Origin: Primulina eburnea
Taxonomy: Eukaryota; Streptophyta; Magnoliopsida; Lamiales; Gesneriaceae
Length of the DNA stretch: 64,000 bases
Direction of reading: 5' to 3'
NCBI RefSeq assembly: GCF_022965805.1
Contig: NW_027331347.1
Coordinates: 62,001 to 126,000 of the forward strand
Made by a program: the position numbers and the translations under genes. The notes below the pieces were generated by a model, which was not told the DNA's origin, did no database searches, and was given only the letters and a program-made list of their open reading frames with translations. Positions 46,899-58,087 of the stretch are shown piece after piece. The number at the start of each line of letters is the position of its first letter. Position 1 is the first letter of the stretch.

Positions 46899-46989
46899 AA
46901 AAGTTTTACGCTTAAAAAGATGTAATTATTGTTTTAAGATATAATGAAGTTCTTTTCTTCTCAAAAAGTGCATTAATATTATATCTAAA
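46899..46989 (+). other. Spacer after integrase
   Basis: Short AT-rich stretch between the integrase stop and the tandem-repeat region. No feature seen. Confidence 0.5.
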
Positions 46990-48030
46990 CCAGGGAGGTA
47001 CCCCGGCCCAAGACTCCGTACCCTGGTTATTTATTAAGCCCAAGGATCAGTACCTGGCTCGGGGCTCCGCACATCGACCACTCCAAGTCCCGAGATCGAC
47101 TCCCCAGCCCAGGGCTCCGTACCCTAATTATCTTGTTAAGCCCAGGGCTCCGTACCCTAGGTTGGGGCTCCGCACATCGACCACTCCAAGTCCCGGAATC
47201 GGCTCCCCAGCCCAAGGTTCTGTACCCTGGTTATCTTGTTAAGCCCAGGGCTCCGTAACCTGGGTCGGGGCTTTGCACCTCGACCACTCCAAGTCCCGAG
47301 ATCCGCTCCCCGGCCCAGGGCTCTGTACCCTGGTTATCTTGTCAAGCCCAGAGCTCTGTACCCTGGCTCGGGGCTCCGCACCTCGACCACTTCAAGTCCC
47401 GAGATCCGCTCCTCTGCCCAGGGCTCCGTACCATGGTTATCTTGTTAAGCTCAGAGCTCTGCACCCTGGCTCGAGGCTCCGCACCCTGGCTCGGGGCTCC
47501 GCACCTCGACAAATCCAAGTCCCGAGATCGGCTCCCCAGTCCAGGGCTTCTTACCCTGGTTATCTTGTTAAGCTCAGGGCTCTGTACTCTGGCTCAGGGC
47601 TCTGCACCTCGATCACTTCATGTCCCGAGATCCGTTCCTCGGCCCAAGGCTTCGTACCCTGGTTATCTTGTTAAGCCCAGGGCTCCGTACCATGGCTCGG
47701 GGCTCCACACCTTGACCGCTCCAACTCCCAGGATCGGCTCCCTAGCCCAGGGCTCTGTACCCTGGTTATATTGTTAAGCCCAGAGCTCCATACCCCGGCT
47801 CAGAGCTCCTCACCTCGACCACTCCAAGTCTCGGGATTGGCTCCCCGGCCTAGGGCTCCTACCCTGGTTATCTTGTTAAGCCCAGTGCTTCGTACCCTGG
47901 CTCGAGGCTCCACACCTCGACCACTCCAAGTCCCGGGATCCGCTCCCCGGCCCAGGGCTCCGTACCCTGGCTCAAGGCTCCATACCTCGATCATTTACTA
48001 AGTGTAGGGGTCTGTACCTGGCTCAGGGCT
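46990..48030 (+). repeat. 103-bp tandem repeat array in the Tat 3' region
   Basis: TTATCTTGTTAAGC recurs near 47127, 47231, 47334, 47437, 47560, 47663, 47766 and 47868: spacing 102-104, with one interval of 123 caused by an extra copy of a 20-bp phrase. About ten monomers in all. Each has inverted pairs CCAGGG...CCCTGG around CTCCGTA. The period is not a multiple of three, so long Pro/Arg/Ser-rich open frames here are artefacts. Known: Tat-clade elements often have hypervariable tandem repeats in this 3' region, which can seed satellites. Confidence 0.93.
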
Positions 48031-48269
48031 CAACATCTCGATTACATATTGAAAGTACCGACTATTTTATAACACTTAGAAAAATTCAGAGATTCAACAT
48101 TCGAAAGAATTTTATGAGTAAGAATAATCTAATTATTTCTAAGGCCGGTTATATTGCAAGCGATATTAATTTATATATGGAAGAAAGACATTTAAAATGA
48201 AGAATATTTAATTGATAAAAGCCCGAATGCAAGGATTCCAAGAAAAATGAAGGAAAAAAATTTACAATC
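48031..48269. other. Spacer between the repeat array and the antisense gene end
   Basis: AT-rich. On the minus strand it is the 3' flank of the antisense gene. No poly(A) signal stands out with confidence. Confidence 0.45.
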
Positions 48270-48486
48270 CTATTCTAAGTCTACCGGGCTAGACCCTGGC
48301 TGTTCTCTCTGTGTGGGGTCCGCACTCTCCTCTTCCAAATCCTTGGGAAGGGATGTTATTACTCATACAAAGTCAAGAAAGTCTTTCCTATCCTTAGGTA
48401 GGAGTCCGACCTCTTCAAATTGTTTACGGCATTTGTCAAAGCCGTTCTTGAAGAGTGGATAAGCGGGATATTCGACTGCTGCCTTG
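48270..48486 (-). pseudogene. Antisense Tat gene, C-terminal part
   Basis: On the minus strand the sequence reads AAVEYPAYPLFKNGFDKC, RKQFEEVGLLPKDRKDFLDF, an in-frame TGA, then ITSLPKDLEEESADPTQ, ending at TAG 48270-48272. It is the end of the gene starting at 57918, separated from it by the young copia insertion (CCTTG duplication). Its acidic tail closes the protein. Confidence 0.75.
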
Positions 48487-49641
48487 TGTTACGCCTTAAA
48501 CGCATACAAATCTCGAAGATGAGATTAATGTTTTTAATGCTGTAACATATCCCAAAGTTTTTGTTTTGATGATACCAAAACTTGGCTTAAAAATGTACTA
48601 ATGTTTTATATTGAGGCATGCAGGAAACTAAGAACAAAGTTAAGTTCGGAAGATCCGAAGTTGGTTCGGACGTTCCGAAACGGTGCCGATCAGAAGCAAA
48701 GTGGAAGCTGTTCGGAAGCTGCGAGGAGCCAGTTCGGACGGTCCGAAGACGTGATCGGACGTTCCGAACACAAGCAATCAAATCACTTGAATGCGGAGAC
48801 AAATTGATCTGACTGATTGATTGAGTAAGATTTCGGACGCTACGAAGGACATGATCGGACGCTACGAAGTGTTGAAGATTTCAAATCTCTGGAAACGCGG
48901 GAATGTTCGGACGGTACGAACTTGAGTTCGGACCTTCCGAAGCTGTTCACACACTGTCTGAAAGAACTGTTCGGAAGATACGAAGTTTGATCGGTCCATC
49001 CGAAGCACATGTTCGGACCCTACGAAGTCAAGAACGGACGATCCGAAGTCATCCCAGAATTACGCAAATTGATTTCAATCACATCGGACGTTCCGAAGCA
49101 TAAACAGAAGATCCGAACCTTGGCGTCCAAGACTAGTATAAATAGGCCTTTGAGGATGTATTTTCAAACATCCCACTCCACTCTCTCTTGTCTCTTACAA
49201 AGCTTTCTACTATCTCTTGTGTGCGTTGATTAAAAGAGTTGTAATATCAAAAGAGTTGTAGAAAAAGAGTGAAAGTAATACTCTCGAGTGGGTTGTAAAG
49301 TTCGTGGCTATCCTTGGAGCCCTCAAGGCCAAGTAGACGCATCGAGGCGTGGTTGTAAAAGCTAGCTTGGAGCTCCTAAAGCCAAGTCGATATAGTGATA
49401 CCTCGATCCTCATCGAGAAGGGGAGACGTAGACGATTCTTCGTCGAACTTCCATAAACATCTCTATCCCTCTTTACTTTACGCATTTACTTTACTACGCA
49501 TTTATTTTACGCACTTACTTTACGCATTCATTTTTTATTTGTGATTGTCCCTCAAGTCTTCCGCTTGCAATTTTTGCAAACTCGTTTTAAAAACGCTAAA
49601 GGGCCTAAAAGAACCTATTCACCCCCCCTTTAGGTTCTTCA
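48487..49641 (+). repeat. 5' LTR of the young copia element
   Basis: Starts TGTTACGCCTTAAACGC, ends GGTTCTTCA. U3 carries the palindrome array at 48645-49117, and a TATA box TATAAATA lies at 49137-49144. The transcript start is expected about 30 bp later. Confidence 0.95.
48645..49117. repeat. Palindrome array TTCGGACGNTMCGAA in the copia U3
   Basis: About 14 units of 15 bp with consensus WTCGGACGNTMCGAA, for example near 48645, 48664, 48732, 48752, 48831, 48853, 48903, 48926, 48970, 48989, 49011, 49031 and 49083, plus a half unit near 49104. About half are near-perfect palindromes; the rest have TACGAA in the right arm. The array ends 20 bp before the TATA box. Confidence 0.92.
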
Positions 49642-49643
49642 AG

Positions 49644-49656
49644 TGGTATCAGAGCA
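49644..49656 (+). promoter_or_regulatory. Primer binding site, initiator tRNA-Met type
   Basis: TGGTATCAGAGCA begins three bases after the LTR end. Confidence 0.92.
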
Positions 49657-49678
49657 AGGTTTTTCAAAATCTTTTAAA

Positions 49679-51226
49679 ATGGCCAATCTAGCAAGCGAGT
49701 ATGCCCAAGGACAATCCACAAATCGTCCCCCTCTTTTCAATGGTACTAATTACGGATATTGGAAAAATAGAATATCTCTATACATCCAATCCGTCGATTA
49801 CGACCTTTGGAAAATAACGGTGAAAGGTCCCTATATCCCCATGAAAACGGTGGATAATAAGGAAATTCCTAAGGGAATGGATGACTTCACCAAGGACGAT
49901 ATGAAACTTATCTCTCAAAATGCTAAAGCTATGAATATTCTTCATTGTTCTCTAGATATGAATGAATACAACCGAATCTCGGCTTGTACCTCCGCCAAAG
50001 AGATTTGGGACAAATTGGAGATTTGCCACGAGGGAACCAATCAAGTCAAAGAAACGAAGATAGACCTTCTCCAACTCAAGTACGAGACCTTTGAGATGGA
50101 ACCCAAGGAGGATATCGACACCATGTTCCGGCGGCTCACCCAAATCATCAATGAGCTTGCCCAACTTGGTGAGAACTACCCAACTAAACAAGTGTGGAGG
50201 AGAGCCCTTCGAGCATTACCGGCGGAATGGGATGCAAAGCGCACGGCTATCATTGAATCCAACAAGGGAGATGCGGCATCCTACGACCTTGATCAACTTC
50301 ATGGGACCCTAAAGACCCATGAACTTGAAGTATCTACCCGGAAGGAGACAAAGAAAGATGACGATAAAGTAAAGGCGAAAGGGATCGCCTTGACCAGTCA
50401 ACTTGAAGATAGCGACGATGAAGAAATGGCACTCCTCACTAGAAAGTTCAAAAGATTCATGCGGAGTTCCAACTTCAACAAGAAAGACAAAAAGTTTGAG
50501 AAGGAAGTGACCTGCTACAACTGTCAACAAAAGGGTCACTATGCAAACGAGTGTCCCTCCAAGAAGAAGGCCGGCAAAGACAAGAAAAAGGCCCTTCTAG
50601 CCACGTGGAGCGACAGCGACAACGAAGAGGAGTCTACCCTATGCTTCATGGCGAAGGAAGATCATCTGACCGACTCGGATGACGACGAGGTACCCTCTTA
50701 CGATGAATTACTCTCCGCTTACACTAGTATGTACAATAAGGCTAAGTCACTTAGAAATGAGAATAAGCAACTTAAAACTGAACTAGAAGCTAGGATGCAT
50801 GACAACACTAAGCTCAAGACAAACCTAAGAGAATTAGAGAAAGCCTTCGACAAGTTCAATGTGAGTAGCGGTAAACTAGAAAACCTCTTGAGCATGCAAA
50901 GGTGTAACTTCGACAAAGGAGGTCTAGGATATGAAAAGAAATCAGTCAACTTCGCTAGTCTTATCGCAAAGGCAAAACCAAGAACACCACCAACATGCAC
51001 TTACTGTTGTAAGATAGGCCACATAAGACCTAAATGCAAGAAACTTAGACACCAACACAACAAGAATAGTTATTGGAAATGGATCCCCAAATCCCCAACT
51101 ACTAACCCCAAAGGACCCAAAGAAACGGGTACCAACTATCAAACTGTATCTCAACCTTGTAGGGACAAAGGGGAGACAAGTCATCGAGCACTTGGTATCT
51201 TGACAGTGGATGCTCTCGACACATGA
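49679..51226 (+). CDS. gag: Copia Gag (UBN2-type) with zinc knuckles
   Basis: ATG 49679 ([12 protein letters not shown]) is the first ATG after the primer site; 515 residues. Residues about 20-230 form the capsid-like UBN2 domain ([35 protein letters not shown]). A first zinc knuckle [14 protein letters not shown] lies near 280, and a coiled-coil segment ([20 protein letters not shown]) near 365. A second Cys/His cluster [14 protein letters not shown] lies near 440. After this the frame reads a non-homologous tail and ends at TGA 51224-51226, while the expected protease start is found in another frame, so the last 15 or so residues follow a frame change. It forms the virus-like particle. Confidence 0.9.
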   Translation: MANLASEYAQGQSTNRPPLFNGTNYGYWKNRISLYIQSVDYDLWKITVKGPYIPMKTVDNKEIPKGMDDFTKDDMKLISQNAKAMNILHCSLDMNEYNRISACTSAKEIWDKLEICHEGTNQVKETKIDLLQLKYETFEMEPKEDIDTMFRRLTQIINELAQLGENYPTKQVWRRALRALPAEWDAKRTAIIESNKGDAASYDLDQLHGTLKTHELEVSTRKETKKDDDKVKAKGIALTSQLEDSDDEEMALLTRKFKRFMRSSNFNKKDKKFEKEVTCYNCQQKGHYANECPSKKKAGKDKKKALLATWSDSDNEEESTLCFMAKEDHLTDSDDDEVPSYDELLSAYTSMYNKAKSLRNENKQLKTELEARMHDNTKLKTNLRELEKAFDKFNVSSGKLENLLSMQRCNFDKGGLGYEKKSVNFASLIAKAKPRTPPTCTYCCKIGHIRPKCKKLRHQHNKNSYWKWIPKSPTTNPKGPKETGTNYQTVSQPCRDKGETSHRALGILTVDALDT

Positions 51227-54213
51227 CGGGAGAAAAGAAGCTGCTACAATCCATTCGACCAAAAGAAAAGGGATCGGTGACCTTCGGAGACAACAGCAAA
51301 GGGATCATAGAAGGCATCGGCTCAATAGGTATATCTAACTCTACTATTATTGATGATGTACTTCTTGTGAAAGGGCTTAAACATAACCTCCTAAGCATTA
51401 GTCAATTGTGCGATAGGGGTTATGAAGTCAAATTCACACCACACGATTGCACTGTATCACTCACAACTGACAAAACCATTAGTTTCAAAGGTTATAGAAG
51501 TGAAAATGTTTACAAGGTCGATTTAAAGATTTCATCTTTTTCAAAAATAAAAAGCCTTGTAACATTAAATGTTGATGACAACATTCTTTGGCATAGACGA
51601 CTTGGTCATGTTGGGATGAGCACCATAGAAAAACTTTTAAAACTTGACCTAGTTTCCGGAATGCCAAAGCTGAATTTAAAATTAGATTCTTTTTGTGATG
51701 CTTGTCAACTTGGTAAACACACAAAGGAATCTTTTAAAAATAAAAATTTTGTATCCACTTCTATGCCCCTTGAATTACTTCACCTAGATTTATGTGGTCC
51801 CTCGAGGACAACTAGTCTAGGAGGAAAATCTTATGCTTTTGTCATTGTAGATGATTTTTCACGTTTTACTTGGACATTGTTTTTAGCCCACAAAAATGAT
51901 GCCTTTGATCATTTCAAAATTTTTGTCAAAAAGGTTGAAAATGAGAAAAATCTTTTGATCAAACAAATCCGTAGTGACCACGGAACGGAATTTCAAAATG
52001 AAAATTTTTCAATTTTTTGTCAAAGCAAAGGCATTGGTCACAACTTTTCTTGTCCTAGAACTCCTCAACAAAACGGTGTCGTTGAGAGGAAGAATAGGAC
52101 CCTAGTAGAGATTGCAAGGACCATGCTATGTGAGCATTCTCTACCAAAATATTTTTGGGCTGAAGCAATGAGTTCTGCTTGTTACATCATCAATCGCGTA
52201 TCAATAAGGCCAATTCTCAAGAAAACTCCATACGAACTATGGAGAGGGAGAAAGCCTAACATTTCTTACTTCCGCGCTTTTGGATCAAAATGCTTTATCC
52301 ACAACAATGGTAAGGACAACCTGGGTAAGTTCGATGCTAAATCGGACAAAGGTATCTTTCTTGGTTACTCTACTTCTAGCAAAGCATATAGAGTCTTTAA
52401 TAAACGTACTTTACTAGTTGAAGAATCTATTCATGTCATATTTGATGAAACTAACCCTTGCTTGCCTAGAACTGTTGTTTCTGATGATGATGATATAGAT
52501 ATCCTTGGCGAAAAGTTGGAGTCCACAAGCCTAGATGATGTTCCTAAAGATCAAGAGGACGCACCTCTTCCGAAGGAGTGGACTACACACAAGGATCATC
52601 CCATGGACCTCATCATTGGTAGCCCATCGAAGGGAGTATCTACTCGCTCTTCTAATATGTGCAATTATCTTGCTTTTCTTTCTCACATAGAGCCTAAGAA
52701 CATAGAAGAAGCTTTACTTGATGATTCTTGGATTATTGCTATGCAAGATGAACTAAATGAATTTAGAAGGAATAAAGTTTGGAATCTTGTACCTAGACCC
52801 ACTGATAGACCTGTCATAGGAACTAAATGGGTATTTAGGAACAAGTTAGATGAGCATGGTACAATCACTAGAAATAAAGCTAGGCTAGTAGCTAAAGGAT
52901 ATAGTCAAGAAGAGGGAATTGATTATGATGAGACTTATGCCCCTGTCGCTAGACTAGAATCCATTCGCATGCTACTTGCTTTTGCTTGCTCTAGAGACTT
53001 TAAATTGTTTCAAATGGATGTTAAAAGTGCTTTTCTTAATGGTGATTTGAAAGAAGAAGTGTATGTTGAGCAACCTGTTGGTTTTGAAGATGTGCACTTA
53101 TCTGATTATGTGTATAAACTTGATAAGGCTTTGTATGGTTTGAAACAAGCTCCTAGAGCTTGGTATGAGAAATTATCTACCTTTTTGCTGTCTAATGGTT
53201 TTTGTAGGGGTAAAGTTGATATTACCTTATTTACCTTGACTAAAAATAATGATTTGCTGATAGTACAAATATATGTAGATGATATTATTTTTGGTGCTAC
53301 TAATGAACACTTGTGTAGAGATTTTTCTAAGCTTATGCAGGATCACTTTGAGATGAGCATGATGGGCGAACTCAACTACTTCCTTGGTCTCCAAATCAAG
53401 CAATGCAAGGATGGTTTCTTTGTCAACCAAGGGAAGTACATCAAGGATATGCTAAAAAAGTTTGGGATGGAGTCTTCCAAAGCCTCATCCACACCTATGA
53501 GCACGACAGTCAGACTCGACAAAGATGAGGGAGGTAAACCTGTTGACCAAAAGTTATTTCGTAGCATGATTGGCTCCCTACTCTATGCGACTGCTAGTAG
53601 ACCTGACATTATGTTTAGTGTTTGCTTGTGTGCACGATTTCAATCATGTCCAAAGGAATCACACTTATTCGCCTTAAAACGCATTTTCAAATATCTTTCA
53701 AATACTCCAAATCTCGGATTATGGTATTCTAAGAACTCATTTTTCGATTTAAAAGCTTACTGTGATGCCGACTTTGGAGGATATAAGGTGGATAGAAAGA
53801 GCACTAGTGGAACTTGTTTCTTTTTGGGAAATTGCTTGGTGTCATGGTTTTCTAAAAAGCAAAACTGTGTTGCACTTTCAACGACCGAGGCCGAGTATAT
53901 GGCTGCCGGTAGTTGTTGTGCACAAATTCTTTGGATGAAGTATCAATTACTCGACTATGGTGTTACTTTTTCAAAAATTCCAATCTTTTGTGATAATACA
54001 AGCACCATATGTCTAACAAAGAATCCAGTTCAACATTCTCGTACTAAACATATTGACATTCGACATCATTTCATTCGTGATCACATTGAGCAAAATGATG
54101 TTGAACTTCACTATGTTGACACCAAGAATCAAATTGCTGATATTTTTACAAAACCACTAGATGAATCTACTTTTACTCGTTTGCGTGGTGAACTTGGCAT
54201 GATTGAGTTGTAA
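51163..54213 (+). CDS. pol: Copia Pol: protease, integrase, reverse transcriptase, RNase H
   Basis: Open from 51163, after a TAG in this frame, to TAA 54211-54213; the first ATG is 51223. The protease active site DSG lies upstream of that ATG at 51202-51210, so translation from the ATG alone would lack it; access from gag requires a minus-one shift. Numbered from the ATG: pre-integrase HRRLGH near 125, Cys pair CDACQLGKH near 160; integrase LHLDLCGP 188, IRSDHGTEF 250, [10 protein letters not shown] 285; reverse transcriptase [11 protein letters not shown] near 605 and YVDD near 684; RNase H CDADFGG near 846 with STTEAEYMA, ending [13 protein letters not shown]. No internal stop. All catalytic motifs are present. 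Confidence 0.93.
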   Translation, partial: GQRGDKSSSTWYLDSGCSRHMTGEKKLLQSIRPKEKGSVTFGDNSKGIIEGIGSIGISNSTIIDDVLLVKGLKHNLLSISQLCDRGYEVKFTPHDCTVSLTTDKTISFKGYRSENVYKVDLKISSFSKIKSLVTLNVDDNILWHRRLGHVGMSTIEKLLKLDLVSGMPKLNLKLDSFCDACQLGKHTKESFKNKNFVSTSMPLELLHLDLCGPSRTTSLGGKSYAFVIVDDFSRFTWTLFLAHKNDAFDHFKIFVKKVENEKNLLIKQIRSDHGTEFQNENFSIFCQSKGIGHNFSCPRTPQQNGVVERKNRTLVEIARTMLCEHSLPKYFWAEAMSSACYIINRVSIRPILKKTPYELWRGRKPNISYFRAFGSKCFIHNNGKDNLGKFDAKSDKGIFLGYSTSSKAYRVFNKRTLLVEESIHVIFDETNPCLPRTVVSDDDDIDILGEKLESTSLDDVPKDQEDAPLPKEWTTHKDHPMDLIIGSPSKGVSTRSSNMCNYLAFLSHIEPKNIEEALLDDSWIIAMQDELNEFRRNKVWNLVPRPTDRPVIGTKWVFRNKLDEHGTITRNKARLVAKGYSQEEGIDYDETYAPVARLESIRMLLAFACSRDFKLFQMDVKSAFLNGDLKEEVYVEQPVGFEDVHLSDYVYKLDKALYGLKQAPRAWYEKLSTFLLSNGFCRGKVDITLFTLTKNNDLLIVQIYVDDIIFGATNEHLCRDFSKLMQDHFEMSMMGELNYFLGLQIKQCKDGFFVNQGKYIKDMLKKFGMESSKASSTPMSTTVRLDKDEGGKPVDQKLFRSMIGSLLYATASRPDIMFSVCLCARFQSCPKESHLFALKRIFKYLSNTPNLGLWYSKNSFFDLKAYCDADFGGYKVDRKSTSGTCFFLGNCLVSWFSKKQNCVALSTTEAEYMAAGSCCAQILWMKYQLLDYGVTFSKIPIFCDNTSTICLTKNPVQHSRTKHIDIRHHFIRDHIEQNDVELHYVDTKNQIADIFTKPLDESTFTRLRGELGMIEL

Positions 54214-54764
54214 ACACTAGTCGAATACTCTCGTACATATTTGTTAAATTGAGGGGGAGTATTATTAATGTGAGCATTATAATGTCGGATAATACAAATT
54301 AATTGTATTTATCCATAATTATGGCTCAACATTCATTTATGTGCTAAATATTTTAAATTTTAGGTGTTCCTCATCTTGGCTACTTCGGAATCCACCGAAC
54401 GTGTTCGGATCGTCCGAACCGAGCCATAGAGAGTCACGGGATGCGGATTCTTAGATTATGTTTTTGTTATTTTTGTTTATTTTATCTTTATGCATCATTG
54501 TATAAAAGACTTGCATTTATTAGTGGATATTTTACCTGTTTATTTGTCTCTCTTTATGCTTATGTCTTTTTGCTTATCACAAAAAGGGGGAGAATTTATT
54601 TGGTTAAAATTGCTATTAAATGGTTATTAAATAAATTCGCCTTAATTCAACCTCTTAGACTTGTTATTTGATTAAGGGGGAGTTATTTAATAATAATTTA
54701 GATTATGTTGATTATTGTTTCTCAATTTTTAACCAAGTTTTGTGATCATCAAAAAGGGGGAGAT
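54214..54764 (+). promoter_or_regulatory. Copia 3' non-coding region with repeated polypurine tracts
   Basis: GGGGGAG motifs occur near 54253, 54586, 54677 and finally AAAAAGGGGGAGAT (54751-54764), which abuts the 3' LTR and is the functional tract by position. Two palindrome units of the U3 type (TTCGGAATCCACCGAA and TTCGGATCGTCCGAA) lie near 54384 and 54403. Confidence 0.85.
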
Positions 54765-55919
54765 TGTTACGCCTTAAACGCATACAAATCTCGAAGATGA
54801 GATTAATGTTTTTAATGCTGTAACATATCCCAAAGTTTTTGTTTTGATGATACCAAAACTTGGCTTAAAAATGTACTAATGTTTTATATTGAGGCATGCA
54901 GGAAACTAAGAACAAAGTTAAGTTCGGAAGATCCGAAGTTGGTTCGGACGTTCCGAAACGGTGCCGATCAGAAGCAAAGTGGAAGCTGTTCGGAAGCTGC
55001 GAGGAGCCAGTTCGGACGGTCCGAAGACGTGATCGGACGTTCCGAACACAAGCAATCAAATCACTTGAATGCGGAGACAAATTGATCTGACTGATTGATT
55101 GAGTAAGATTTCGGACGCTACGAAGGACATGATCGGACGCTACGAAGTGTTGAAGATTTCAAATCTCTGGAAACGCGGGAATGTTCGGACGGTACGAACT
55201 TGAGTTCGGACCTTCCGAAGCTGTTCACACACTGTCTGAAAGAACTGTTCGGAAGATACGAAGTTTGATCGGTCCATCCGAAGCACATGTTCGGACCCTA
55301 CGAAGTCAAGAACGGACGATCCGAAGTCATCCCAGAATTACGCAAATTGATTTCAATCACATCGGACGTTCCGAAGCATAAACAGAAGATCCGAACCTTG
55401 GCGTCCAAGACTAGTATAAATAGGCCTTTGAGGATGCATTTTCAAACATCCCACTCCACTCTCTCTTGTCTCTTACAAAGCTTTCTACTATCTCTTGTGT
55501 GCGTTGATTAAAAGAGTTGTAATATCAAAAGAGTTGTAGAAAAAGAGTGAAAGTAATACTCTCGAGTGGGTTGTAAAGTTCGTGGCTATCCTTGGAGCCC
55601 TCAAGGCCAAGTAGACGCATCGAGGCGTGGTTGTAAAAGCTAGCTTGGAGCTCCTAAAGCCAAGTCGATATAGTGATACCTCGATCCTCATCGAGAAGGG
55701 GAGACGTAGACGATTCTTCGTCGAACTTCCATAAACATCTCTATCCCTCTTTACTTTACGCATTTACTTTACTACGCATTTATTTTACGCACTTACTTTA
55801 CGCATTCATTTTTTATTTGTGATTGTCCCTCAAGTCTTCCGCTTCCAATTTTTGCAAACTCGTTTTAAAAACGCTAAAGGGCCTAAAAGAACTTATTCAC
55901 CCCCCCTTTGGGTTCTTCA
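54765..55919 (+). repeat. 3' LTR of the young copia element
   Basis: Same length as the 5' LTR. Differences seen by eye: one T/C near 55437, one G/C near 55846, one C/T near 55893 and one A/G near 55911. It repeats the palindrome array (54923-55395) and the TATA box at 55415-55422. Confidence 0.95.
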
Positions 55920-55924
55920 CCTTG

Positions 55925-57918
55925 AAATCTAGAGATTAGAGGAAGGAGGCCTGCCACTTATCCTTGTCATACTGAGAAGCAGCCAAGGAACTCTCAGAAG
56001 CTTCTGTCCGGGACATCTGTCTCTCTACCTCGTTGGTCAAAGAATCAGTCCTGATTCTAAGACCGATATAGTCCCTCGCAAAGCTTTCTCCCGGACGAGG
56101 CCCACATTGGCATCATCCCGGGCCTTTTCTAGATCTGCGGTAGCCTGTGCCAATTGCTGATTGGCCATGTCCAAATGTTGGTTGGCTGTGTCCAGGGGCG
56201 CTTGAAGGCTGGAAACTATCTCTTCGTGAACAGATCGAGCCCGGGACAGCTCTCCTTGTAGTTGCTCATGGAGCTCTTGTGTGGCCCGTGCTTGATTGCT
56301 TTTCACGGTAGGCACTGTTGCTACCTCTTTGAAAGCCGAGATCAGCATTTGAACACTCTGTTCAATAAAGGGTTAGTAAAAAAAAAGAGGAGATCGAAGA
56401 ACTTACATATAAGACCTGGTTTGATCCTTCAAAAAAATTGGGGGCGGACCGGGAGTTCTTTAGAAGTGCCTCCTCAGCAAGAATGAGCATATGCTTGAAG
56501 AGTTTGACCCCGATAGGTGTAGCTCCCTCCAAAAAGATGTTGGCCCGGGGAGGCAGTTCAGAATGGAGGGGCTCGTTGATGGACTGATTTTGAGGAAGAT
56601 GGGTGTATTGAGTTTTCAGGAAGGTGCTCTGGTTCCTTCCTCTATTACCTTCAGCAAGAATCAGTTTCGATCTTGTGACAGCCTTTCCTTTCTTCTGAAG
56701 TAGCGGAAAATGATCTTCAGATTCTTGGGAGTCCGAGCGAGTTACCTCCCGTTCTGTTTGAGTCGCTGCCCGGACAACTTTATTTCGTCGGGCCACCTCC
56801 TCCTCGGCCTTTTTCTTTTTCTCTGCAGCTGCTCTCCGAGCTGCCAACTTTTTGTCCTTCGCTGCCTTCTCGGCCGCCCACTTTTTGGCGAAGGCCTCTT
56901 GCATCTTTGAGTTATCTGTCAGGAGAGAGAAGCAGAGTTATTAAGAATCAATTATGCGATAAATATAAGCAAAAAATTCAAAGAATTAAAAGTTAACAGG
57001 TTGAGTGCCCAAGCCAGCAACTTCTTCTATTACCCAGTCTATAGGGTTTGCAGCCCGGGTACTCAACCCGTATGTTATTAAATTATCATCAGAGATGAGG
57101 GTAGAAGAGGAAAATTTCTGACCCTCCACCAAATCTTGGCTTCGGATATAGGGACCTCAAACTTATAAGATCTGGGGAGAGTAGGTTGTGTAGGAAGAGA
57201 AGGGAGAAACCTGGTTAAACAAGACAGAGGGGCCGGGAGGGGGATATAGAAAAAGCGTCTTTTCCATCCCTTATGGGAAGAAGGGATATCATCAAGAAAC
57301 TGGAATTTTAGCCGGGCAGATAGGGAGAAAGCATTATCTCCCAACCGGCAAACAAAAGAATAATGGAGAATCCACTTGTGCATTTTAAAGAGGATATAGG
57401 CCAAGGCCATAATCCGGAAAGAGTTAGGATGAAATTGATTAACCGGTACGACAAAGAACTTGGCAACCTCGAGGTAGAAAGAGGGGACGGGAAATCAGAG
57501 ACAATTTCTAGCTTGGTCCCGAAAAAGGTAGAACCGGGTGGGGGTTATTGGCCCTGTCAGAGGGGCCGAGAATCAAAATTGGGAAAGATGAGGTAATGGA
57601 GCCTAGGGCCCGGAGTTCCTCGTCAACCCCCGAGCGCAGTGTGCTGCTCATTGAGAAGAACTAAGGAACTCCCGGTGTCTCATCTTGAGGAGGGGAAGAA
57701 GCCCGAGCTTTTCCCCTGACTTTTCCCTTGCCCTTTTTTGGAGCTTGGGAAATACCAGCATGAGAGGTTTTTGTTTTTGTTTTTTTGGGTTTTGAGGAAG
57801 ACTGGATAAAAAATCGTTGTGGGGTAGAAGTGGGTGAATCGGAGCGCGTTGCGGTGGACTCATCACTAGACAAGCCTCGCACATTCGCTCCAGAGATAGA
57901 AGAAGTGGAGTTCGACAT
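55925..57918 (-). pseudogene. Antisense gene of the Tat element (gypsy-type transposon protein family)
   Basis: Minus strand, from ATG 57918 (MSNSTSSISGANVRG, Ser/Thr and Lys-rich). A central domain at 57450-57078 (PVNQFHPNSFRIMALAYILF, LKFQFLDDIPSSHKGWKRRF) resembles the family annotated as putative gypsy type transposon (PF04195). A Lys/Ala/Glu-rich segment lies at 56904-56800, and a helical, coiled-coil-like part at 56348-56037 (NQHLDMANQQLAQATADLEK). Candidate introns: 56916-56997 (weak donor) and 56358-56406 (donor GTAAGT; only 49 bp). A TAG at 57661-57663 and a frame change near 57460 break it. The C-terminus continues at 48486-48270. Known: extra sense or antisense ORFs occur in Tat-clade elements; their function is unknown. 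Confidence 0.72.
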
Positions 57919-58087
57919 TTGAAAAAAGAAAACGAAGAGAGACTTACGAAGATGATGGGATGGAGGATTTGCGAGTGATCGGTGGTGGGAAGTCACCGGA
58001 ATGGAGGAAGCATCGCACGTCGAATATTTGGAGAGAAATTTGAGGATTTTAAAATTGCAGAAAATGAAAAATGAGGAGGATCCCTCG

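Larger units (their letters stand above)
48487..55919 (+). mobile_element. Complete, very young Ty1/copia element, 7433 bp
   Basis: Flanked by CCTTG at 48482-48486 and 55920-55924. Both LTRs are 1155 bp and differ at about four positions by eye (about 0.35 percent). It has a tRNA-Met-type primer site, a gag ORF, a pol ORF with all domains intact, and a polypurine tract. At 1.3e-8 per site per year this is roughly 0.1-0.2 million years old. The only clear defect is a frame change between gag and pol. The lineage was not assigned. Confidence 0.95.

Noticed and set aside
47236..48001. Pro/Arg/Ser-rich open frames in the Tat 3' region
   Set aside because: Product of the 103-bp tandem repeat; the period is not divisible by three and the frames shift between monomers.
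46990..48030. Regular spacing suggested a CRISPR array at first sight
   Set aside because: Monomers are head-to-tail with no unique spacers, and the context is a plant retrotransposon.
51140..51226. Programmed minus-one frameshift between gag and pol
   Set aside because: No slippery heptamer in the correct phase; a 1-bp loss in a G run is simpler. Kept only as a question in the findings.
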